Below, in pieces: positions 26,268 to 34,219 of a stretch of 64,000 bases of DNA. Source of the stretch: Halobacteriovorax sp. (GTDB taxonomy: Bacteria; Bdellovibrionota; Bacteriovoracia; Bacteriovoracales; Bacteriovoracaceae); the NCBI GenBank assembly GCA_020048985.1, contig JAIFLR010000013.1, positions 1 through 64,000 on the forward strand. Direction: 5' to 3'. Position 1 is the first letter of the stretch. Each line of letters opens with the position of its first letter. Both the position numbers and the translations under genes were made by a program. The notes under the pieces were generated by a model that was not told the origin of the DNA, ran no database searches, and saw only the letters and a list, made by a program, of their open reading frames with translations.

Positions 26268-28676
26268 TTAATTAGCGACTTCTAAGTTTGACTCTCCATC
26301 AAGAACCTTAAGCGCGCGGGCCTTCATAAATTCCTCTGGTTTAGATAAATTCAGAGCAATTCTAAGGACTTCCTCGGCAAAAGAGACTGGACGAATCTCA
26401 ATCCCATCTTTGATTTCGTCAGGGATCTTAGCGATGTCCTTGCGATTCTTCTCAGGAATAATCACTAATGTGATTCCGGCCTGTTTAGCAGCAAGGATCT
26501 TCTCTTTAAGACCACCGATAGGAAGCACACGTCCACGAAGAGAGATCTCACCAGTCATTGCCACATCCTGACGAACAGGAATATTGGCTATGGCAGAAGT
26601 CAGAGCTGTCGCCATTGTGATCCCTGCAGAAGGACCATCTTTTGGAGTTGCCCCATCTGGTACGTGGATATGGATATCATTTTTAGAGTACCACTCATGA
26701 TCTACACCTAGGCGGCCAGAAATTGAGCGAACATAAGATAGAGCAGCTGAAGCAGACTCTCTCATGACTTCTTTAAGGTTACCAGTTACCTGGATCTTAC
26801 CGTTACCTGGAACAGTGACCACTTCAATGTTAAGAAGCTCACCACCAACAGACGTCCAGGCCAGACCGTTTACAAGACCAACCTGAGGCTGCTCTTCAAT
26901 TCCAGTTCTGTCGTATTTAATTGGACCCAAGTACTTATCAAGGTTCTTCTCAGTGATAGCGAATTTACGTCCTTCTTTCACATCTTCAGTCACTACTTCT
27001 GTCGCAATTTTACGAGTGATAGTGTTCATTAAGCGCTCAAGCTCACGTACACCAGCTTCTTTCGTATAACCACGAACAACTGTAGAGAAGATTTTATCAG
27101 TCATTGTCACAGGGTAGTTTTTCAAACCGTGAGACTCGACTGATTTAGGAAGAAGGTATTTCTTCGCAATCTGCATTTTTTCATCAGGAGTATATCCAGC
27201 GATATGGATGATTTCCATACGGTCACGAAGTGGACCAGGAATAGCACCAAGATCGTTGGCAGTCATAATGAACATAACTTTTGAAAGGTCATATTCACAC
27301 TCGATGTAGTGATCTCCGAAAGTCTTATTCTGACCTGGATCCAATACTTCAAGCATCGCTGCTCCTGGATCACCTTTGAAGTCTGAACTCATTTTATCGA
27401 TCTCATCGAGAAGGATAACTGGGTTAGAGCTTCCTGCTTTTTTAAGAGCAGAGATAATTTTACCAGGCATCGCACCTACGTATGTACGACGGTGACCACG
27501 AATTTCAGCTTCATCACGTACTCCACCTAAAGAGATACGAACAAACTTACGACCCAATGATTCAGCAAGTGATTTTGCAATTGATGTTTTACCAACACCA
27601 GGAGGACCAGCTAAACAGAGAAGTGTCCCACGAGTGTCGTCTTTAACGAGAGAACGAACAGCAAGGTATTCAACAATACGTTCTTTCACATCGTTAAGAC
27701 CGTAGTGATCGTTATCAAGAATCTCACGAGCTTTCGCTACAGAGTTATCATCGGCCGTGTACTCATCCCAAGGAAGAGAAATCATCCAATCAAGGTAGTT
27801 ACGAACTACTGCAGATTCTGCAGACATTGGAGACATCGACTTAAGCTTACGAAGTTCCTTGTTAGCTTTTTCACGAGCTTCTTCAGGCATTTTCTTAGCT
27901 TTAAGTTTCTCTTCGATCTCGGCCACATCAGACTTATCGTCCTTGTTTCCAAGCTCTTTCTGAATCGCATTCATCTGCTCATTCAGGTAGTATTCTTTCT
28001 GAGATTTTTCCATCTGCGTTTTTACACGTGAACGGATGCGCTTCTCAACGTTGATGATCTCGATCTCACCCTGCATTTTCTCAAGAAGAAGTTGCAAACG
28101 TGTATCAACATTAACAGCATTTAGAATGTCTTGTTTCTCAGGAATTTTCATCGTTAAGTGAGCGACAATAATGTCGGCCAAACGAGAAGGATCTGTGATT
28201 GAAGAAATGCTCATCAAAAGCTCAGGAGGTATGCGCTTATTGAGTTTCACATATTGCTCGAAGATGTTCTTCACTGAGCGCATAGAAGCTTCTACTTCTA
28301 CTTCGCTTTCTGTGATATCAGCACACTTCTCAACGTCTGAGTAGTAGCCATCATTTTCACAACGAAAGTTTTTAATCTTTGCGCGGTACTTGCCTTCGAT
28401 AAGCACCTTAACAGTGTTATCTGGCAGTCTAAGCATTTGGATGATGCTTACAACGGTACCAATATCATAAACGTCTTCACGTTCAGGATTAAGCACTGAT
28501 GCATCCTTCTGAGTTACCAGAAAGAGTTCATTTCCATTCTTAGCCGCTTTCTCTAAAGCTGAGATTGATTTTTCACGCCCTACGAAGAGAGGAACAACCA
28601 TGTGCGGGAAGATGATGACATCTCGTAGTGGAAGCAAAGGAAAGTTATTAACAGCTTCAGATTTCTTGTCGGACAT
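26268..28676 (-). CDS. lon: ATP-dependent protease Lon
   Basis: 802 residues. The N-terminal substrate-binding LON domain (1-~200, LPLRDVIIFPHMVVPLFVGR) is followed by a helical linker. The AAA+ module has Walker A GPPGVGKTS near residue 358 and Walker B VILLDEIDKM. The C-terminal serine protease has its catalytic Ser in DGPSAG near 680 and its Lys about 43 residues later. It degrades misfolded and regulatory proteins in the cytoplasm. AGGAGGT precedes the ATG. It has its own terminator, and a palindrome lies in its leader (28712-28734). Lies downstream of clpX on the same strand. Confidence 0.99.
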   Translation of the reverse strand: MSDKKSEAVNNFPLLPLRDVIIFPHMVVPLFVGREKSISALEKAAKNGNELFLVTQKDASVLNPEREDVYDIGTVVSIIQMLRLPDNTVKVLIEGKYRAKIKNFRCENDGYYSDVEKCADITESEVEVEASMRSVKNIFEQYVKLNKRIPPELLMSISSITDPSRLADIIVAHLTMKIPEKQDILNAVNVDTRLQLLLEKMQGEIEIINVEKRIRSRVKTQMEKSQKEYYLNEQMNAIQKELGNKDDKSDVAEIEEKLKAKKMPEEAREKANKELRKLKSMSPMSAESAVVRNYLDWMISLPWDEYTADDNSVAKAREILDNDHYGLNDVKERIVEYLAVRSLVKDDTRGTLLCLAGPPGVGKTSIAKSLAESLGRKFVRISLGGVRDEAEIRGHRRTYVGAMPGKIISALKKAGSSNPVILLDEIDKMSSDFKGDPGAAMLEVLDPGQNKTFGDHYIECEYDLSKVMFIMTANDLGAIPGPLRDRMEIIHIAGYTPDEKMQIAKKYLLPKSVESHGLKNYPVTMTDKIFSTVVRGYTKEAGVRELERLMNTITRKIATEVVTEDVKEGRKFAITEKNLDKYLGPIKYDRTGIEEQPQVGLVNGLAWTSVGGELLNIEVVTVPGNGKIQVTGNLKEVMRESASAALSYVRSISGRLGVDHEWYSKNDIHIHVPDGATPKDGPSAGITMATALTSAIANIPVRQDVAMTGEISLRGRVLPIGGLKEKILAAKQAGITLVIIPEKNRKDIAKIPDEIKDGIEIRPVSFAEEVLRIALNLSKPEEFMKARALKVLDGESNLEVAN

Positions 28677-28711
28677 AGCACCTCCTGCGCTCTTATCAAA
28701 CTCGGGAACAA

Positions 28712-28734
28712 ATAACCTCGATCATTGAGGTTAT
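28712..28734. promoter_or_regulatory. Perfect inverted repeat in the lon leader
   Basis: ATAACCTC, 7-nt spacer, GAGGTTAT, lying 36 nt before the lon start and after the clpX terminator. It is not the CIRCE (HrcA) consensus nor the CtsR tandem heptamer. It could be a repressor operator or an mRNA hairpin controlling lon. Confidence 0.4.
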
Positions 28735-28771
28735 ATAAAAATAGTATCCCACGGATTTTGGATTCAATACT

Positions 28772-28807
28772 AAAAAAAAATGGCCCGGGAGTTTTTTTCC
28801 CAGGCCA
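28772..28807 (-). terminator. Rho-independent terminator of clpX
   Basis: A 10-bp stem with one mismatch (28781-28790 with 28798-28807) is followed on the minus strand by nine T. It lies 60 nt past the clpX stop and separates clpPX from lon. Confidence 0.85.
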
Positions 28808-28867
28808 CCTGATTTAATCGTTTTTGTTGATGCAAAAGTTATTTAGTGTAAGGATCGGCCAGTGTCA

Positions 28868-30184
28868 TTACGACGCGTTTTCGATCTTTTTGGCCGCTTT
28901 GGCCCCAACTTTTGAATCAGGGCGTTTCTTGCGGTCGCCCTCTTCAAGAATCGGTTTCCCAAGACCAATAATCGAGTCTTTAGTGACGATACATTTAGCA
29001 ACTTTCTCGAGACCTGGAAGGTCATACATCACGTCCAACATCACTTGTTCAAGAATAGCGCGCAGTCCTCGTGCACCCGTTTTCTTGCTTAAAGCAGTTT
29101 TGGCAACTTCAAGAATGGCATCATCAGTAAATTCCAGATCAATTCCGTCAAAGTCAAAAAGCTTTTGGTACTGTTTAACAATGGCGTTTTTTGGCTCAGT
29201 TAGAATCGAAACCAAAGCTTTTTCGTCCAGTTCTTCCAACATTGCTGTAACTGGAAGTCGCCCGATAAATTCTGGAATAAGACCAAACTTCACTAAATCT
29301 CCTGGCTCAATAGCTCCTAGATTTTCAAAGTGAGTTTTTTCAATTTTAGACGTGTTATCCGAAGTAAGACCTACTGACTTAGACTTCGTCATACGCTTCT
29401 CGATAATTTTATCCAGCCCTACGAAGGCACCAGCACAAATAAAGAGAATGTTACGAGTATCAACCTGAATGTATTCCTGTTGAGGGTGCTTACGTCCGCC
29501 CTTAGGAGGAACATTAGCTACCGATCCTTCAACCAGTTTGAGTAGTGCTTGTTGCACACCTTCACCCGATACGTCACGAGTGATCGAAGGGTTTTCTGAC
29601 TTACGGGCAATCTTATCGATTTCATCCACGTAAACAATACCACGTTGAGCTCGCTCAACATCGAAGTCACAGTTTTGAAGAAGAGAAAGAATAACGTTCT
29701 CAACGTCCTCACCTACGTAACCAGCTTCAGTTAATGTCGTAGCATCACATATAGCGAATGGTACGTTCAAGAACTTAGCGAGTGACTGAGCAATGAGTGT
29801 CTTACCAGAACCCGTTGGACCAGCAAGTAGAATGTTAGATTTCGCTAACTCTACTTCATCCCCTTCACGAGTGGCAGACTTGTAAGAAATACGTTTGTAA
29901 TGGTTATGAACCGCTACCGAAATAATTTTTTTAGCACGGTCTTGCCCAATAACATAATTATCTAAGTGAGCTTTAATCTCATGTGGCTTTGGAACACTAT
30001 CTGTCGCCGTTTTAGAAACAGCTTTGACCGAATCTTCGTAGATAATGTCGTTACACAATTCAATACACTCATCACAGATATAACAACCTGGACCAGCAAT
30101 TAATTTTTTAACTTCTTTCTGTGATTTTCCGCAGAAGTTACAGTTTAAACTACCGTAAGATCCACCAGCTTTCTCTTTGCTCAT
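28868..30184 (-). CDS. clpX: ClpX unfoldase, ATPase subunit of ClpXP
   Basis: 438 residues from ATG 30184, preceded by AAAGG (a GTG two codons earlier is possible). The N-terminal C4 zinc-binding domain is CNFCGKS then [11 protein letters not shown]. The AAA+ module has Walker A GPTGSGKT near residue 123 and Walker [10 protein letters not shown]. The family's GYVGEDVE pore region and the sensor-2 segment GARGLR are present. It unfolds tagged proteins and feeds them to ClpP. It follows clpP by only 9 nt on the same strand. ClpX is intact although clpP next to it is damaged. Confidence 0.98.
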   Translation of the reverse strand: MSKEKAGGSYGSLNCNFCGKSQKEVKKLIAGPGCYICDECIELCNDIIYEDSVKAVSKTATDSVPKPHEIKAHLDNYVIGQDRAKKIISVAVHNHYKRISYKSATREGDEVELAKSNILLAGPTGSGKTLIAQSLAKFLNVPFAICDATTLTEAGYVGEDVENVILSLLQNCDFDVERAQRGIVYVDEIDKIARKSENPSITRDVSGEGVQQALLKLVEGSVANVPPKGGRKHPQQEYIQVDTRNILFICAGAFVGLDKIIEKRMTKSKSVGLTSDNTSKIEKTHFENLGAIEPGDLVKFGLIPEFIGRLPVTAMLEELDEKALVSILTEPKNAIVKQYQKLFDFDGIDLEFTDDAILEVAKTALSKKTGARGLRAILEQVMLDVMYDLPGLEKVAKCIVTKDSIIGLGKPILEEGDRKKRPDSKVGAKAAKKIENAS

Positions 30185-30193
30185 ACTCACCTT

Positions 30194-30764
30194 TTATACT
30201 TTCTTCGTTTTGCCTTTCGGCATGATGATATTGTCGATTAATCCAAACTCTTTAGCTCTACCTGGATCAAGATAATTATCGCGATCACAGGCCTTCTCTA
30301 CTTCTTCGTAACTTTTGCCTGTGTGCTTAACGTAAATATTGTTCAATTGTTTCTTGAGATCAAGAATTTCACGCGCTTGAATCTCAATATCAGTTGCCTG
30401 GCCGCGAGCTCCACCCAGCTTCGTGCCCTGCTTGAAGCAGCAAAGATCCCATTGAGGCGGCCATACCTACGCAATACGTATAAACCGGACAGGTTATATG
30501 TTGCATAATATCGTAAATACCTAGACCAGCATAAACTGATCCTCCGGGAGAATTGATATAAAAGTGGATAGGAGCCTCTGGATCAGACTGCTCTAAGAAC
30601 AACATCTGAGCTACCAGAAGATTTGCCACCGTATCGTTCACTTCTGTTCCTAGAAAGATAATTCTGTCTAATAAAAGTCGAGAGTAAATATCGTATTGGC
30701 GCTCCCCACGAGCTGTTTGTTCAATAACGATAGGATTAGGTATATAAGCTCTAGGCGTGTCCAT
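30194..30764 (-). pseudogene. clpP: ClpP protease subunit, broken: catalytic-His segment missing, frame shifted
   Basis: From ATG 30764 (AAGGA 6 nt upstream) the protein matches ClpP through [18 protein letters not shown] and the catalytic Ser S104 in GMAASMGS, then leaves frame after [10 protein letters not shown] and stops at 30390. A second frame picks up exactly with [20 protein letters not shown] and runs to KGKTKKV* at 30194, including the Asp region [19 protein letters not shown]. The usual segment between (KR-F-LPNSRIMIHQP, about 15-16 residues with the catalytic His) is absent. Loss of roughly 50 nt at 30411-30425 accounts for both the gap and the frame change. As written the gene cannot give active ClpP. 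Confidence 0.9.
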
Positions 30765-30913
30765 GACGGTCCTTTTCCTTGGAAATGGTTGATCTATTTG
30801 TTCAAACTTATCGGAAAATCTAAGTAATTCTTGAGGTTTAATTTAACTCTAAGCTGATTTTTATTAAAGATGGGCAGACTTCACCAATATGCAAGGGAAG
30901 GAAACACCTTGTC

Positions 30914-30942
30914 TTGAAATATTCCTTACTTAAGACTAGATT
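30914..30942 (+). promoter_or_regulatory. Candidate sigma-70 promoter of the AhpC-type gene
   Basis: TTGAAA, 17-nt spacer, TAGATT, close to the TTGACA/TATAAT consensus. It lies about 60 nt upstream of the start at 31002. The 237-nt gap here is shared with the divergent clpP gene. Confidence 0.45.
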
Positions 30943-31001
30943 CCTTGTGTCCATGTTTCAATCATGAATCTGGTTTAACCCTTAGTTTTCAAGGAGTCCT
31001 T

Positions 31002-31586
31002 ATGGCACGTTTAGTTGGTAATCCAGCCCCATATTTTAAGGCTGACGCTCTCGTTAACGGTCAGAACAAGCAAATATCGCTTGATGACTATAAAGGTAAG
31101 TGGAAAGTTCTTTTCTTTTATCCTTTAGATTTCACTTTTGTTTGCCCTACTGAAATCATTGCTTATTCAGATGCTGCTGACAAATTTAAGGCCATGAACT
31201 GCGAACTCATTGCTTGTTCAGTAGATTCATTCTTCTCTCACCTGGCTTGGACAAAACAGCCTCGTAACGAGGGTGGTTTGGGCGAAGTTAAGTTCCCTAT
31301 CATTGCTGATTTGGACAAAAAAATTGCTCGTGATTACGAAGTACTTGTAAATGACTCTGTTGCTCTTCGTGGGATTTTCATCATTGATGACAACAACGTT
31401 ATTCAGCAAGCAACTGTGAACAACCTTTCAGTGGGTCGTAACGTTGAAGAGACTCTTCGTTTAGTTGAAGCTTACCAATTTACAGCGAAGTCTGGTGACG
31501 TGTGCCCAGCTAACTGGAAAAAAGGTGCCGACACGATGAAACCTGATCCAACAGGTTCTAAGACTTGGTTCAAAAAGAACGCTTAA
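31002..31586 (+). CDS. AhpC/Prx1-type 2-Cys peroxiredoxin
   Basis: 194 residues from ATG 31002, chosen for AAGGAG at 30991 and the conserved start MARLVGNPAPYF. The peroxidatic Cys is C48 in DFTFVCPTE and the resolving Cys is near 168 in GDVCPANW, typical of 2-Cys Prx1 enzymes. It reduces H2O2, alkyl hydroperoxides and peroxynitrite. No AhpF reductase is adjacent, so thioredoxin is the likely donor. A terminator follows. Confidence 0.97.
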   Translation: MARLVGNPAPYFKADALVNGQNKQISLDDYKGKWKVLFFYPLDFTFVCPTEIIAYSDAADKFKAMNCELIACSVDSFFSHLAWTKQPRNEGGLGEVKFPIIADLDKKIARDYEVLVNDSVALRGIFIIDDNNVIQQATVNNLSVGRNVEETLRLVEAYQFTAKSGDVCPANWKKGADTMKPDPTGSKTWFKKNA

Positions 31587-31623
31587 GTTTCTAAATACCT
31601 GACTAATTAGTTCGGTGACTAAG

Positions 31624-31650
31624 AGGGGGGCCTAATTGGCTCCCCTTTTT
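31624..31650 (+). terminator. Rho-independent terminator of the peroxiredoxin gene
   Basis: A 9-bp stem (31624-31632 with 31638-31646, one G-U pair, 5-nt loop) followed by a T-run, 38 nt after the stop codon. Confidence 0.9.
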
Positions 31651-31756
31651 GTTTTCTGGACGCAGTCCGCCACCTGATTCAGGTCAGAAAATAGGTAAAA
31701 TTATTCAGTATTTAGCCCTGCACAATCAGTAATCTTTACAAAAACTAAAGGATTGT

Positions 31757-31835
31757 AAATTCTCAAGCTTGTCGAAGGCTCCCCGGCTTCTTATAAACGG
31801 CTTCATAAATATATCGAGCTTGCGACTGAGAATTT
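31757..31835 (+). ncRNA. Long imperfect hairpin in a gene-free gap
   Basis: The 318-nt gap 31587-31904 contains the peroxiredoxin terminator and, further on, this structure. AAATTCTCA (31757-31765) and GTCG (31771-31774) pair with a continuous 13-base arm CGACTGAGAATTT (31823-31835), leaving a 5-nt bulge and a 48-nt apical region in which GGCTTC recurs. It may be an untranslated leader of the next gene or a small RNA; it matches no family I know. I see nothing else in the gap. Confidence 0.25.
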
Positions 31836-31904
31836 GGCCTCAAGTTTGCGATGTGAGGGGTAGATCGAGACCATGATGGTCACTTTCTAAAAACAGAGGG
31901 TTTA

Positions 31905-32177
31905 ATGATTAAGACAAATGTAGTGATGATGGGGCAATTTCGTGAAATGCGTGAGACTCAAAGGTCTCAGGATAATTACAAGCGCTACCTATCAACTTTG
32001 GCCAATTCTCAGCTTGAGAGTGAGATCAATTATCTATTGGAAGAGTTTTCCATGGACACCTATGGCCAGGACTTCTTTTATAAGACTCGTCTAGTACAAA
32101 GTGAACTCGTCTCACGTGCTGACGATGATTGGAAAGTTCGAATCGAAAATATGAATCTAGAAACCAATCCCATCTAG
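31905..32177 (+). CDS. Small hypothetical protein
   Basis: 90 residues, preceded by AGAGGG eight bases before ATG 31905. The chain is charged and mainly helical (LANSQLESEINYLLEEF), with no signal peptide or membrane segment. It is not recognised. The gene reads away from the structured leader at 31757-31835 and ends 5 nt before the convergent gene. Confidence 0.55.
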   Translation: MIKTNVVMMGQFREMRETQRSQDNYKRYLSTLANSQLESEINYLLEEFSMDTYGQDFFYKTRLVQSELVSRADDDWKVRIENMNLETNPI

Positions 32178-32182
32178 GGCCA

Positions 32183-32554
32183 TCACAAGTCCTTTCTTCT
32201 TCTTCTTCTATTAATCAGATAACCAAAAGATCCTGCAATGTAACCTGCAGATCCGTTTTGAGTTCCAGAGCTGCCCAGTCCGCTCTGGAAGCCTTGCATC
32301 CCGGATGCATTACAACCACTTGTGCCGGAAGTGCCAAAACCACCTATACTTCTGAATTCGTAGGGCTGATGCCCTTTTGAATGATCAACACCCGCTTTAT
32401 CAGGCACAAATACTTCGTGCTCAAATTTCTCAGGGTTAATGTCAGTGTCTAGCATTTCTGAATCAAACAGAGGGACTGGCTTCTTATTTGTTTGCTCATT
32501 GTTTTTTTTTATTTTTTTTGTGGGCCTCTGTGGCGTTTTTTTTTGAGACTGCAT
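32183..32554 (-). CDS. Hypothetical protein with basic ends and Gly/Ser-rich middle
   Basis: 123 residues from ATG 32554, chosen for GAGGAG seven bases upstream; ATG 32569 lies before that site. The N-terminal ~25 residues are Lys/Gln-rich. The middle is Gly/Ser/Asn-rich low complexity (GGFGTSGTSG, GLGSSGTQNG). A short hydrophobic stretch is followed by a terminal RRRRRK cluster. The composition suggests a disordered or surface-associated protein; the family is unknown. Confidence 0.55.
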   Translation of the reverse strand: MQSQKKTPQRPTKKIKKNNEQTNKKPVPLFDSEMLDTDINPEKFEHEVFVPDKAGVDHSKGHQPYEFRSIGGFGTSGTSGCNASGMQGFQSGLGSSGTQNGSAGYIAGSFGYLINRRRRRKDL

Positions 32555-32797
32555 ACTTACTCTCCTCAAAGATGATTCACCTCAATCGAGCAGAATTGGT
32601 GCCACTTATGATTTGCTTTTTTTTTAATCAGTTGCAAATATTGAACTTAATTACTCCGCAAAAAATGGATCTCGCCTTGAGGCGATTTGGTACGAAATAA
32701 TGCTGAATTTCATCTCATTAACTAACTGAAATTAATGTTTTCTTCCATGGCACCAGCCTTGCTCATAAAGAACCGTAACGATGAACAAGGAGGATTT

Positions 32798-33463
32798 ATG
32801 AATCCAAAGACAATGAAATTTTCAACAGTAGTTGCCACAATGAGTCTCGTGATAGCAGTTGGTTGTTCTAGTGCAAAAAAAGACCAGAAGAAAGAGAAGC
32901 CAAAAGCTCAACCGGCCCCAACAACCACCATGACTGACGCTTCCACAGGCCTTGATGTCGGGGCCGGTGCCCCTGGAACAGAGAATGCACCCGCTCCCCA
33001 AACTGCAGCGGCAGGAGAGACAGCTGTCTTTACGGATCAGGTGGATTTCGCCGCACTTGAGTTTGATAAAGGTGAAGCAAAACTAAGTGAAATGGATCGA
33101 CGTCACTTAAATGAGCTCGCCATGAAGATGACGGGTGCCGGAAAAGTGGTTGATGATATTAAAATTCTGACTTGGTCAGATCGTGCAGTAGCGACAGATC
33201 AGGATGCCTCAAACACTGAGATCATTCTTGCCAGACAAAGAGCGGAGTCAATTAAGAATTATCTCGAAAGAAATCTTCCTGCAGAAGAGGATATTGATTT
33301 TTATAACATGGCAGAAAATCCGAAGAGATATTCTACTTATATGAAACGTAAGGGCGTGCCGGTAGAGCAAGCTTTCAACGAAGATGGTAAGGCGGGAAGT
33401 CCGGACGGTAAGGCCTTGGTTATTATTGAGTACCAAAGCGGTCCAATGCCATCAACTCTTTAG
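32798..33463 (+). CDS. OmpA-like lipoprotein
   Basis: 221 residues from ATG 32798 (AAGGAGG ribosome site). The signal has lipobox IAVGC, then a Lys-rich and Ala/Pro/Thr-rich linker to about residue 75. The C-terminal half resembles the OmpA peptidoglycan-binding fold (FDKGEAKLSEMDRRHLNELAMKM; ARQRAESIKNYLERNL), though the usual central NxxLSxxRA signature is altered and an insertion carries TYMKRKG. It probably tethers the envelope to peptidoglycan. dps follows after 8 nt on the same strand, which suggests co-transcription. Confidence 0.75.
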   Translation: MNPKTMKFSTVVATMSLVIAVGCSSAKKDQKKEKPKAQPAPTTTMTDASTGLDVGAGAPGTENAPAPQTAAAGETAVFTDQVDFAALEFDKGEAKLSEMDRRHLNELAMKMTGAGKVVDDIKILTWSDRAVATDQDASNTEIILARQRAESIKNYLERNLPAEEDIDFYNMAENPKRYSTYMKRKGVPVEQAFNEDGKAGSPDGKALVIIEYQSGPMPSTL

Positions 33464-33471
33464 GAGGCGGT

Positions 33472-33978
33472 ATGGTTAATAAAATAGAAATAGAAATTAA
33501 TAGCGAGATAAATATTGGGATTTCAGAAAAAGACCGCAAAGAAGTCTGCATCAGTCTTAATAAACTTCTTGCAGACTCTTATCTTCTTTATCTTAAAACC
33601 CAAAACTATCACTGGAACGTGACCGGAAAAATGTTTCAATCCTTACACCTGCTATTTGAAGAGCAATACACAGAGCAGGCAAAAGCGATTGATATGATTG
33701 CAGAAAGAATTCGCGCTCTGGGGGAATTCGCTCCGGGATCCTTTGCAGCTTTCTCAAAAGTCTCATCAATCAAGGAAGAGTCTGCCATACCTTCTGCTGA
33801 AGAGATGATTCATAACCTTGTGCATGGGAACGAAGCCGTGGTGACAACGGCCAGGGAGATTGTTTCTCTAGCCGACGGGTGTGAAGACGATGTCACAAGT
33901 GATTTAATGATCGAAAGAATGCAGGTACATGAAAAAAATGCCTGGATGCTGAGAAGTCTGATCACACATCAGGCTTAA
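33472..33978 (+). CDS. dps: Dps-family ferritin-like protein
   Basis: 168 residues. The ferroxidase-site helix is LLYLKTQNYHWNVTGKMFQSLHLLFEEQYTE, shown here in parts as QNYHWNVTG and LHLLFEEQY, with AIDMIAERIRALG following; these are diagnostic of Dps. It oxidises and stores iron as a dodecamer, protecting DNA from peroxide. AGGAGG precedes the ATG. It sits 8 nt behind the OmpA-like lipoprotein and near two peroxiredoxin genes, in keeping with oxidative-stress defence. Confidence 0.95.
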   Translation: MVNKIEIEINSEINIGISEKDRKEVCISLNKLLADSYLLYLKTQNYHWNVTGKMFQSLHLLFEEQYTEQAKAIDMIAERIRALGEFAPGSFAAFSKVSSIKEESAIPSAEEMIHNLVHGNEAVVTTAREIVSLADGCEDDVTSDLMIERMQVHEKNAWMLRSLITHQA

Positions 33979-33985
33979 GGAATAA

Positions 33986-34010
33986 GGTGGAGAGAAGTTT
34001 TCTCTCCACC
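33986..34010 (+). terminator. Hairpin terminator after dps
   Basis: An 11-bp perfect stem (33986-33996 with 34000-34010) with a 3-nt loop, directly after dps; the tail CCTTTCT is only moderately T-rich. Because the stem is symmetrical it may also stop transcripts from the convergent kinase gene. Confidence 0.65.
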
Positions 34011-34015
34011 CCTTT

Positions 34016-34219
34016 CTAAATTACATATCTTTTTACGTTATCAACCAGCGCCTCCAGATCCAGGGGCTTGGTCAAAATATCCTTGAAATAGTCACTGGTA
34101 TTCATGACCGGTATTTCCTCCGGAGACGCCGAAATCATTACAACCGGGCAATCTTTGATTCCAAGCGACTCAATTTCATTTTTACATTTTAAAAACTCAC
34201 ATCCCTTCATTGAATCCAT
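34016..34219 (-). pseudogene. C-terminal half of the hybrid kinase's receiver domain, out of frame
   Basis: 67 codons reading MDSMKGCEFLKCKN, CPVVMISASPEE and FKDILTKPLDLEALVD. This is the second half of a response-regulator receiver (post-Asp loop, Ser/Ala switch, conserved Lys-Pro). Its first half lies at the end of the upstream kinase in another frame. The strand-3 segment with the phospho-acceptor Asp (normally LILLDxxMP) is missing between the two. Not likely to be translated on its own. Confidence 0.8.

Noticed and set aside
30390-30440. Programmed ribosomal frameshift as explanation for split clpP
   Set aside because: No slippery heptamer is seen, and residues including the catalytic His are missing altogether, which frameshifting cannot restore.
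30800-30840. TCAAGAAT-N11-TCCGATAA upstream of clpP, similar to a FliA promoter
   Set aside because: The -10 half fits well but the -35 half matches only five of eight bases, and clpP is not a flagellar gene; probably chance.
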